From assembly GCF_015706575.1 (NCBI RefSeq), contig NW_024037076.1, positions 6,420,777 to 6,484,776 of the forward strand: a stretch of 64,000 nt of DNA. The letters run 5' to 3'. Source of the DNA: Patiria miniata (taxonomy: Eukaryota > Echinodermata > Asteroidea > Valvatida > Asterinidae). The position numbers and the translations under genes are program-made. Below, piece after piece: positions 27,601 through 39,600 of this stretch. How positions within the stretch are numbered: position 1 is the first letter of the stretch; every line of letters starts with the position of its first letter. The notes under the pieces were generated by a model, which saw only the letters and a list, made by a program, of their open reading frames with translations, made no database searches and had not been told where the DNA came from.

Positions 27601-30600
27601 AGTACAGATTCAGCAGAGATGTTTCTGACTTGGCCGTTCATGCTTCAAGCCCCAGTGTTGTCAAATGGTTTCTTTTTGAAAATTGACGTGACACTTTTGT
27701 GATAGGACAGTGCTCAAGAAAACGTAAATGTTCCAGTGAACTCCCCTAACTCTCCTTTGTACATCATTGAGGGGGTACTTGCACTCAGAATCCATACTAA
27801 TATGATTTTAGGAAAGGAAAGTGATATGAAAAAGGAAAGAAAACATTCTCTGCAACTGAATATGGAAACAAATCCTACCCACTTGCATGTATAGGATTCT
27901 GATGCCAATCATGGATTGATCATGGCTAAGACATTGGCTGCATGATGTACAATGGTTTTAGTATGGAATTACATGTAGTTGTGTTGGATCAGTGGTGTAA
28001 ATTTAGTCCAATTTGTTGAAGGAGTGGCATGCTTGAGTTCACTATGTGACTTCATTGAGCAGGCATCCCCAGGAACATTCAAAGCTTCTGGCAAATATGG
28101 CACTCAGGATATTTATCAGCTGCCTGCAATAAATACATTTCTTTGAGAAATTTCTGCATACAATATTAAATGTTGCTGTTTTGATGTCGCAGGGTCGGCA
28201 AGGTATAGAGGGATTACTGGGCGAGCCTGGGTTTGAAGGTTACCAAGGCGACAGGGGTGAAAAGGGAGGTATTGGACGAGTAGGGCCTCCAGGCCAGAGG
28301 GTAAGTTGAGGTCCATATTCACCCAACTATGTGGTAGGCATTTTCTTTGTTTCTTCAACACAAGGTTTCATGTTGGCTTTCACCAGCTGTGGTGAACCAT
28401 AATTTTTTGCCAAACTATAGTAAAAACGTAGTTCTTGTACGGACTTTCCATTTGTTGATCTTAAAAGGTGCACATTCTTCCAGGTTTGGCCAAACTTGTA
28501 TTATTTAGATCATTTATTTAACTTAATTCAAATGTGTTGCAGGAAATCCACATTATTGCCTACATTTAAGTTTGTATCTACTGTTCTTACGATCTATCTA
28601 AATATCATTTGATGGTGAATGTATTTATCAAGCCCATCTCATCTTTCTCTGTGGCTGGCTTGCTTTGTAGGGAGAGCCTGGACTGGACGGGGATCCTGGT
28701 ATTCATGGAGAGGTAGGGCAAAAGGTGAGACTGCTACCAAACGTCAACTTGGACCACAATTTCTGGTGTTTGTAATCAGTGCCACCCAGATAGTGTCAGC
28801 AGCACATTTATTGGTTACCTGATCCTTCAGTAATAATTACTTAAGTTAAGTTAATGATAAAAAAAAACCTCTTGCACACAAATCTTTGCCAGAAACTGAG
28901 ATTGAATTATTTGTTTGCAGTTTGTTGATACACATCTGGGTGATCGATATCCTGAACATCAAAAGTATAGGAGTAAACAAGTTGCGCACGCAGGACAAAT
29001 ATGCCTGGCTGTTGAGGATAACAGGTTCAATCCAATTCCGTTCATACTCATTAATATTGTTCAGTGGTATCGTTAAGGATTGGGTTGTCAACAGGTTTCA
29101 CAATGCAAACTAATTGCTGTCTGTGGACTTTTGAAGATGTCAGCTGTACATTGCATTTGTTATTCATGCAGGGTGATACAGGACCTGATGGCTTTCCTGG
29201 CTACCCAGGCTTCCGTGGGGATAGAGGTCAGCCTGGAATAGATGGAATACCAGGAGAAATGGGAGAGGAGGTCAGTCAAATTGGGAGGGTACTGGTTGTG
29301 GCTAGTTTGTTAGCTCTGTTAACAGGTTTTGTTTGAAGGCACATAATTAACCAGAAACGTACCTATTGATTGAATGTGACAAACCTTGCCCAGAGTGAAT
29401 AAAGAACTGGTACAAAACACCCTGTGAAGTTATTACGCCTGCAACTTTACCATTCAGAAGAAAACAATCATTGAAAGTGGTTTTAAAAAGTGTGACGGCA
29501 CCCGACAGGCACACTTTTTGATGTGCATTAGCAATGGAATCCAGTCACGAAACCCAAGAAATTCTCAGTTTTCTCAAAATGTATAATATCCGCTCAAGAG
29601 ATTAAATGTTAGTTAATATAAAAATTCATCTTATGAACTGATTAAACGTTATGCACGCTACTTTAAGAATTTGATTAATTTTGTTGCTTCAAACAAGAAA
29701 AATGCACAAAGTGCAAATGATCCTATGTACCTTTTATGTGTGACCCAGGATCAACACATACGCACACATGACACATGCCTATGATGTGCATTCTTTGCAT
29801 GTATGTCACGTAAAATCAAATGGGGGAGGGGGAGGGGGAGGTTGGACAACATCTTCACAGGGGGGTGCTGTTCAAAACCAAAATCATGGTTAATTTCAGA
29901 CAATAGGTGGAGCTTTTAGATTTCCATGGGACGTTAAAATTGATAGCCAGTTGTGAAAAACAGGGTTTTCTGGGGAAAAATTACAGAAAACGTGTACGAG
30001 AACTTCATGAACAACCTGTTAATAGTGGTAACCTATAGACCTGTTTTTTTTCCGGTTGTTAAATTTCCAGTAGGGGGGGAGGGAGGGGGGACAATTTTTC
30101 ATGGGTGGGCATCCCCCCCCCCCCTTTTAGGTACCTCGCTGATTGTTGGCGCTAACATTTGTGAAAGCTTATGGGCGTGTAAATTAAACCAACCTTGACA
30201 CAGAAAAGGGCCAAAAAAGCAAAAACAATCAATAATTTGATCAAATTTTGCACAAAACTGTTGCAGTCAGTTTACATCATACAACAAAATTACCTGGAGA
30301 GGTTTAATGCGCCCTAGTGTTATGCACTCTGAGCAAGCTTGGAATTGCCAGCACAAATTCTCTTTCAAATTGTGTGATAAAGGAAATTTTTCATTGTTGT
30401 GATGGAAATCTGTTACTATTTTTTTCATACAGGGAGAACCTGGGCCACTTGGTCCACCTGGAAACAATGGCACTGAAGTAAAGGTATGGGTATTTTATTC
30501 TTCCTTACATTTCCCTATATTCACAGTCAATAACTACTGGTTCACAATAAAAAGGGGAAATACACATGACCACAAGAAAAACAATGAGGAATATTTTGAA

Positions 30601-33600
30601 AAATGATGATAATAAATCTACAAAATTTTTAAAAGATATGAGATTTAGATAATTTGCCAGATTAAGACCTGGAATTGTTAAAGATAAATATCTTGAGAAC
30701 CAAAAGTCTTTGAAAATAAACTTGCTTGCCTGTATTGTGACATAAGGTGATACTTAATACCCATCTATGGGGACAGATATTTATTGATAACGTGACCTCA
30801 GCAGGCTTGGATGTTGACTGGACAAGACACTTAGTCCAGTAAGATGGAACACCCACACCCTGCACGAACTTTTCAGCGGGTATCTTATTACACGTGCGTG
30901 TCGTACAGAATGGTGCGAACTTCTTAGAATGTTGCCATGGATCTACCAATCAGGATTGAGGATTCAAGTTTATCTGACAATAAAACATAATAATTGATTT
31001 CCTGGTGAATTCCTTATTAATTTCTATGTTCATTTGTTGATTTGTTAGGGCCCCCAGGGTCAACCAGGCCCAATAGGTGCCCCTGGACCCCCAGGTCACC
31101 CAGGTTATGATGGCTCACCAGGACCTAGGGGACCACCTGGTCTCCCAGGTGAGCCTGGATTTGATGGTTACTCTGGCAGAAATGGAACTAAAGGACGCAC
31201 AGTAAGTGAAACTTTTTTCTTTTTCCAAACTGTATGAAAATGATGGATCACCTTTTGTTTAATAATTTGTATTTTTCCTAACAAGAGGATTTGCGAACAT
31301 AATCCTCTGCTTGCACCTTTAATCACATTTGATTACCCAACCTATCATAGTCACTTAATCTCTTATGTCCGCCCACTCTACATTTCACTGGGACATAACC
31401 GGCAAAGACTCAGTCATGCTTACAACCCATACTAAGCCATACAAGTCACCAGAGAAGAAGTGTCACTGAATGGGATAGTGCCATCCCTTTTCCAAACTTC
31501 TATGTTATACTCCTTGCCCCACCCCGGGGTATTGTGGGTCGATGGCCATCAAAAACTGCCCGAGAATACCGTCTTGATTAACAAGCGAGGTATCTTCAGG
31601 TTGCTTCTCTCTCTGTTTCTCAGTACTTCGAGTACATCCACAGACTTGTAACAATCAGTCTGCCACACACGAGACACAATATCTCACGTTCCACCACATG
31701 TACACTTCAATTCGGAAAACCAACAACCATATTTCCGCATACGGAAAACATTATCTTGATTTGTTATAACAACAAAAAAACCGCTATGCTAGCAGAAGCA
31801 TTAGCACTTGATAAATGGACATACAAATTATCCGCAGACGGATAAACTATACCCATTTTACACCAAACAACACAAAACAAGACAAAAACCCACAAACTTA
31901 ACCCCAAAACAAAGGGTTCAAAACAGCATTGGCCTCCCCAAAAAATCATAAATCAATCTCAACATTGAATGGTACAAACAAAATAAACAACCCACATTTG
32001 GGAAAGAAAAAGTACCATCTCCACATAAATATGCACTCGTATTAACAAAATAAAGAAACAAAACAACGAAACACAACGTGTTTTTCCGATACCGCACACG
32101 GTAGGAAGATAGTTTCTTACTCAAACAACTACCAAATGAAAGAGATTAACAATGTCTTAAAGCCTACACAAGTTTCAACTATTTTCTGACCAAGAAAATA
32201 ACCAAAATACGGCTTTTAAAACTAAAAACAAACACACTACTGGCCCGAAATCCCACTACGAATCCAAAACCCTCACAAGGTTTTCCGCGCCACTGCACCC
32301 ACACGCCCATTGGACAATACAGTGACCAATCACAACACACATATGGTACCATTCACTACCGCCACGGCTCAATGCGCCATCTCACGCACGCAAACCGTGC
32401 ATATAAACCCTGAGAGAAAACCAACGAACCATCACTTCTCAAAATGTCGAAACTAAGCAAATCCAAGAGCAGCAAGAAGAACAAGTCCAGCCAGCCGCCT
32501 CCATCACCTTCCAGCTCCATGTCATCGGGTATTCCTTGCGGACAACAGTCTCCTACCAGCATCTCAAGCGACGACGAATCACTACTCCTGTCCTGTGAAT
32601 TAGACTCCGGCCCCTCCACATCAAGAATCACACCAACCACCGTCTCACACAAACTCTCCGAGGAAAGATTCAAACTGGTGAAACTCTTGTCAGAAAACGT
32701 CAACAAATTGACATCTGCCAAGAGTCACATCACCCGCCAAATACGGCTCCTTTCCCGGTCTATCGAGACTAGCACCCCACCACCTTACATCGAGGTAAAC
32801 CTACGGCCACCACGTCCTCACAGATCTCTGAAATTTCAGAGTGCATTCCAGGATCGCTGGAGCAATCTCCAGAAGAGAACGTCGTTGCTCTTTACAAGAG
32901 TAACATTGGAGGAATACCAACACCAACTTCACTACACCGAGGCACAGCTGACCAACGCCCGACGTTCTGCACAAGAACAGCTTGCTGACTTCGAAGGACA
33001 AGACCACACCACCGCTCAACAGCTGCTAAGTTTCTTCACCAGGCCTCATCAACCAACCAGAGGCACGAAAAGAAAACGACAATATTAGTCGATCTCTGAC
33101 TACAAAACCAAACGGTCCTTTTCAGGACCAACACAACCTCTCAAAAGAGAAATATCCATCAGCTTGCCTTTATTATTATTATTATTATAATAAATAAATT
33201 GGAATATAACCCACCCCATCTTACCTTATTCGTTATATTCAAACCACAAACTCCTCAACTACCATGGCAAGAACGAAACTCAACCATAAAACCAAGAGAT
33301 CTCTAAGTCAACTGAAGTCCAACAATTTCTCTAACCAATGCAAATCGAAAAACCAACGAGCCAACTCCAATCATTTGCGTTCATTAGCAGAACAATGCCA
33401 ATCGTTCATTACCAACCTATCCAAAGCAACACTATCGCAAACCGAAATAATTGCTTTAGGAAAAGGTTTAAACTTCGTACCCACTCCTGCTAAACCAAAC
33501 CGCAAATCACTTGTAAGTGACATAAATACCTTCAACCGAAGACTAAGAATCGCTTTTCTAATGCGTAACAAACGCTCCAAAAACCATCCCTTCAAACCAC

Positions 33601-36600
33601 CATCAAAATGGCAACCAAAATCATCCCCTAGTGCAACACTAGAAGAATATTTGGAAGCCACAAAATTCGAACTGGCCCACATCAGGCTAAGAAATTGGCA
33701 GAAAAACATGACCACGCAAGAACTATCCGCCATAAACAAACTCAAAAACAATCCTGACATCGTACTCAAACCATATGACAGAGGCAGAGGCATTTGCATT
33801 ATGAACCGTTCAGACTATCTACAAGTGGGTTACCACCACCTTGAGTCCCATCACTATACCTAACTGGACCAAGACATTACCCCACAAACCATCACGATGG
33901 TTCACAACACACTAATAGAAATGAGAAACAACAACACATCGACAACGATAGTCTGAAATACCTCGACCCACTTCCACAAAAATGTCAATGTCCCACCAGG
34001 TATTTTCTCCCCAAAATACACAAAACCCCACCACCGGGAGAACCTTTTGTTGGACGACCAATCATAAGTGGATGCACAAGCCCTATGGCCAAAATCTCAG
34101 AATACATAGACTACTTCCTTCTTCCCATAGTAACCGCACAACCCACATATGTCCGCGACACAGCAGACATCTTGCGCAAACTGGAAGAAAGAAAATTTCC
34201 ACAAGATGTTCTAATAACAAGCATAGATGTTGTTTCAATGTACACAAATGTCCGACAAACGGAAGCGATCGAATGCGTTTGCAATGCCCTCGACAATACA
34301 AACCTTAGCTATCCTATCACAAAACCACCCTCAACTTACATCCAAAAACTTCTGGAACTCATCCTTGGCCCCAACTGTTTCCAATTCAGAAATAAGTTCT
34401 TTCTCCAGAAAATTGGTTGTGCAATGGGTTCCACATCGAGCCCTGAAATTTGTGACATCACCCTACACGACTTCGAAAACAAAATAATCCAAAAAGCGGA
34501 TAATATCCTCACATGGTGGCGCTATAGAGACGACATACTGGTCATCTACAACGGAACTCTGAACGAATTCCAAAATCTTGTTACGGAGATAAACAAGATG
34601 CACCCAACCCTGAAATTCACATATGAAGCCTCTGAATCATCAATCAATTACCTTGACTTAACCATATTCAAAGGAGACCGTTTCCGTAAAACAGGAATCC
34701 TAGACACCAAAGTCTACACAAAACCAACGGAAACCTTCCAATATCTCCACAAAACATCATCCCACCCACCTCATACTTTCAAAGCGTTCATATACGGAGA
34801 AACACTCCGTTACGCTAGAAACACCAACAACGCGGATGACTTCCACAAGAGAGTCAAAACATTCTCAGAGAAACTAACCACAAGAGGATACAATCCCACT
34901 GAAATCCAAGCAGTGACATCCAAAGTCTCACATGCCGATCGAACGAGACTGATACACAACACGAAGGATGGAGAAAAAACAAAACAAACTCCACTTGTCT
35001 TCACAACCACCTACAACCCAGCCATAAATCACGGTGACATACATCGAGCAATAAACAAACACTGGAACCTAATCCAAGGCAATCAAATACTTTCGGAACT
35101 TTTTCCGAAACCTCCATTCATTGCCTTCAGAAAAGCCCAAAACATTCGGGAGAAATTGATAAGAGCTAAACTGCCACAGTTAACCCAAGAGCTCAAACCA
35201 CTCCTAACAGAACAACATACTGCTCTCCTTACTGGAAGAACAATTTGAAACCGACTAAAGTCACATGGCTCAAACCAAACTTACATGATTGGAATAAACC
35301 CAATCCCAACCACAACTATTCCGCGAGTCAGCCTCGATTCTTTTTGAATCACCTATTTGCAACTGAAGAGTGCCCAACAGCAAGGCACGAAAGCATGCTA
35401 TTGCTAACAAGAGGATTTGCGAACATAATCCTCTGCTCGCACCTTTAATCACATTTGATTACCCAACCTATCATAGTCACTTAATCTCTTATGTCCGCCC
35501 ACTCTACATTTCACTGGGACATAACCGGCAAAGACTCAGTCATGCTTACAACCCATACTAAGCCATACAAGTCACCAGAGAAGAAGTGTCACTGAATGGG
35601 ATAGTGCCATCCCTTTTCCAAAAAAAAAATAAAAAATATTGCTAACAAGAGGATTTGCGAACATAATCCTCTGCTCGCACCTTTAATCACATTTGATTAC
35701 CCAACCTATCATAGTCACTTAATCTCTTATGTCCGCTCACTCTACAATTCACTGGGACATAACCGGCAAAGACTCAGTCATGCTTACAACCCATACTAAG
35801 CCATACAAGTCACCAGAGAAGAAGTGTCACTGAATGGGATAGTGCCATCCCTTTTCCAAACTATATTAACAGCGATTTTTTTTGAAATTTACAACATATT
35901 TTCTTACCTTGATGCACACATTATACTTTTTGGGGAATTTCTGCACAAATAGGGAACAAAACCTTGCCTATCGTAGCAGTTTGCTGCTAAGGTTTTATCC
36001 ATGTACTGGCTGTCATCTATCTATAATTCCAGGAATCAATTACCTCCAGAACCAGGCACTTTATGAAGTTTAAAATCGGCAGGTGTATTGCTCAGAACCC
36101 CAGAATGTGAAGTGTCAAGTTTGAAGTTTAAAAAAACCCCAGTATTTTCATAGGCCTAGACCATACAAACGTGTATATAGACCAGACACGACCAGACCAG
36201 ACACTGCTGCACATTTTGAACGGGTACTGCACTCTCTGCCGCGCCACGGGTACGGGTAGTCAATGTAATAGACCCTGGTGAAACCGGAGTTGGTGCTCTG
36301 TGGAGAACGGGTGATACTCCGGGCTAACACACATGGAAATGGTGGTTGGGTATGGGCTCGACCATTTCTTGAAGGGGGAAGATCACGAAACGGTGAGGTG
36401 GTCTCGACCATATTTTTGAAGGGGATGATCGCGCAACAGTGAGGTGTAGATATGGCGCGTTGTTATACTGGCACTGCACTCTATACTGCCATACTGCATA
36501 TACGGGCAATTTTCCCGTTCCAAACAGGCACATTTTGAACGAGCACTGCACTAGTGTATTTAATCAAGAAAGAAACTCAAACAGACAGTCAACAGGCTCG

Positions 36601-39600
36601 ATGTTGCAGCAGCTCCAGTATCTTTGACTGCAGTTCAACTACTAGCTCATCACAGCCATATGGGAGGGTTTTGCAGAAACTGGGTCAAACCCACACAACA
36701 CCTGCGCTGGTTTTGACCAACCAAAACCAGATCAGACCGCGAGAGAAGAAACAAATTCACACACAAAAATAAGTTGTATCTGCAACAATGATTCCTGGCT
36801 AAGCCAACAAATGTGAGGGTTGTTTGACATGGAGTAATTTTTCGATGACCTTTTTTTGTTGCAGGGAAGAGCAGGAACCCCAGGTTATCCTGGTGGTGCT
36901 GGTATGCCTGGAGGTGAGGTAAGAGAAATCTCAACAGATTGACCCTAATGCACCTACTGTGGAATTACTGACAAAAACATCAGCTTTGACAATTGTTAAC
37001 AATCCCTAGCCAAGGGTTGGAACAGATACTGCCTCTTACCTTTCAGTTCTTGGCCGCAATGACACATCTTATTGATATTCTGTATGCTTGTGAACACATT
37101 CCTGGTTAGTACAACTGTATACATTTAACTGCAGTCATGCAAAGCTTTTGCAAATTTAATCACAAATGAATCACAGTGTGGCCTGTGATTGTGCATTTTT
37201 TGCTGTTCATTGTCATAGGAAACAAGTATGCCACAGTGCATAAAAAAGTGAGGTTTCACATCAACAGTAGGTCCATATTATTTGTTAAAAATGAAACAAG
37301 AAAGAGGGCGTGATTTTTCAACACTTGCATTGTCTTTCTCGAAGGAAAAATGACAGGGGAACAGAAAATAACATGTAAGGGACCAATATTTAATGTTAAA
37401 AAATGTAAAGAAAAAGGTGATAGCACAGTTAAGCAAAGTTTTTGTAACATGAATCAAAACTTACCTGTTAATTGTCAATGTCAGTGAGGTCTATGTTTAA
37501 ATGGACTACAAACTTAATTGCATTTGTGTTCTTTTGTTGTTTAGGGGCAAAAAGGAGAACCAGGGAATCCAGGGCTGGCAGGTGCTCCTGGAACTTCAGT
37601 GAGTAGAATCGTATAGATTTCAAAAAGGTTAAGGTGACATCTTTGAAATTGAAAAGCATTGAACAGTTTAAACTGTCAGCATTTGCCTTAAAATGTCATT
37701 GAACCAATGAAAATTCCAATTAGCAATGCTCCTCATGTCAGCGCAGATTCTGTCAAGAATATAGGACTGTGCTTTTATGATAAGTGCAGAATCTGGCTGC
37801 CCAAAAATCATCACAAGCAAGTAACATGAAACCCACTGGATAGGCGATGGACAAACCCTAACCAATAGGCCACACTCCCTCACAGTATATTAGTGCCATG
37901 GAATTGGGCTTGATCAACAACAACTTCTACTGGTTGAATTCACAGGGAGAGAGAGGAAGTCAAGGTATCAAAGGTGAACCAGGAGAGCCAGGCCTGCCAG
38001 GTGACAATGCTCTAGATGGGTATGCTGGGGATGATGGACTCATAGGAATCGAGGGCCCAAAGGGGCTTCAAGGTGAACCTGGAATGCCGGTGAGTAGGCA
38101 GTCCAGGCATAGATGCAGGAAAGTAGGCAGGTTATACTCAGACGACTATGAAATAAACCAAGAAAAACTATCGTATGAATTTCTGCCACAGCTGTTTATA
38201 TTTAATCAGAAGGTTTTGTGCTGGATACCAAGTTAACAGGCAAACCAGACACAATGAACAAAACCAGTGGGGCATACCGCACCCCCAGTATGGGTACTCA
38301 GACCCAACCCCTGACCCAACGTAATGAGTCCAGTCCACAGCTGTGACAAAGTGATGAGTCCCGGTGTATAAAACAAACTTTGTTTTACCGAAGACTCATG
38401 TTTGTGCAGTACCTTATTGGATTAGTTTCCCTATATGCATATTTTCATTTGCATGTCAATTTCATCACCTTATAATACGATGACCTAATTGCCGCGTGTT
38501 TGCCCTTTATTACTAAATCATGCCACCGACATGCATACGTGACCTGCACGCGTAAGTGACTTCGCGATGTCAATTAATACATACAGACGTGCTGTAAATA
38601 GTACATAGCTGTGTTGTTATTTTTACTGATCAATATTTGCAATGGCTAGTAATAAAGCACAGCGAATTACAACTGACGAAAACATTGCCGCTGCGTATAA
38701 GGTATTTTATCATATATTCATAAATACCTAAGACCGTTTACGCATTCCTATTGGTCGAGAGCCCGTCACGTGGCCGGTCTTAAACGGATGATAAAGACAT
38801 TGCAAGCTGGTCTTAAACACTTTTCCAGTGTCACATGAAATTTGGACTCCCATGAAATCCGGTGCCTTTTACGTTTCATTGGTTGAACGTTCAAATTCCC
38901 CACGTATGCATGCGCAATACTACCAGTGAATCATTATTTCATAGTCCGATATTCACCCTACACCAGCCCAGCTGCGTTTTGCGCGACATCGCGCAGTACG
39001 CGCGACCATGGAGGTGGAATGTGCGACGCGCATGCAGTTGTGCAGGGGCATTCCATATGATAGTCAGAGGGGTGTTTCGTAAAACATGAAGTAAAATTGT
39101 TGAACAAAATGGTTGGCAACGTCTAGTTTTAGACTTGTTTTGATTTTTGGACTGTAAAGATTTGGTTTTTTGACCCAAAAGGTATTTATGAATGGGAATA
39201 AATATGTGTTCCGTCGGTATTAAACACTCTATTTAAAACCGGTGTGAGTCTGGATGGGTGATCAGACTCACACCGGTTTTAAACAGAGTGTTATAATACC
39301 TCCAAAACACACATTTATTCCTTTAATTATGATAAAAGTGATTATTCTAAAAAGGATGTGAATGTGGTAAATAAATGCTGGTTCAAACTTGACAAAAAAG
39401 TGATGTTGAACGTGAATGTGTTACATCATGACAAGTTTGCAAAGGTTGGACCCATTCCTGTTCCAGCAAGTTTTGCTGTAAATGTTTCATGACAAGGAAT
39501 TCGCTTTGTATTCTCTTGTAGTATACACCTGCCTTTTAACTGACATTCATAAATACCTGAGACAGTTTACAGATTAAAAAAAATAATAATTCAAATTATT

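Larger units (their letters stand above)
31278..35861 (+). mobile_element. Penelope-like retroelement in collagen intron 21
   Basis: A 4.6 kb element begins 77 bp after exon 21 in the sense orientation of the collagen gene. Parts in order are a 220 bp terminal repeat, about 900 bp of A/C-rich leader with a TATA-like site, a 214-codon ORF, a reverse transcriptase region, a second 220 bp repeat, a short A-rich spacer, and a third 220 bp repeat. The RT region has Penelope-type motifs. No GIY-YIG endonuclease follows the RT; only about 150 bp separates its end from the next repeat. The RT region is not in a single frame, so this copy looks broken, about once. The first two repeats differ by eye at about one internal position and the last base, so the insertion is young. 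Confidence 0.85.

Noticed and set aside
35404-35861. Hammerhead ribozyme in the Penelope-like terminal repeats
   Set aside because: I read both strands for the CTGATGA and GAAA core and did not find it; only simple hairpins are present.
31278-35861. Retrovirus-like or LTR retrotransposon
   Set aside because: Despite the terminal repeats, the RT motifs are Penelope-type, and I see no gag, protease, RNase H or integrase signature.
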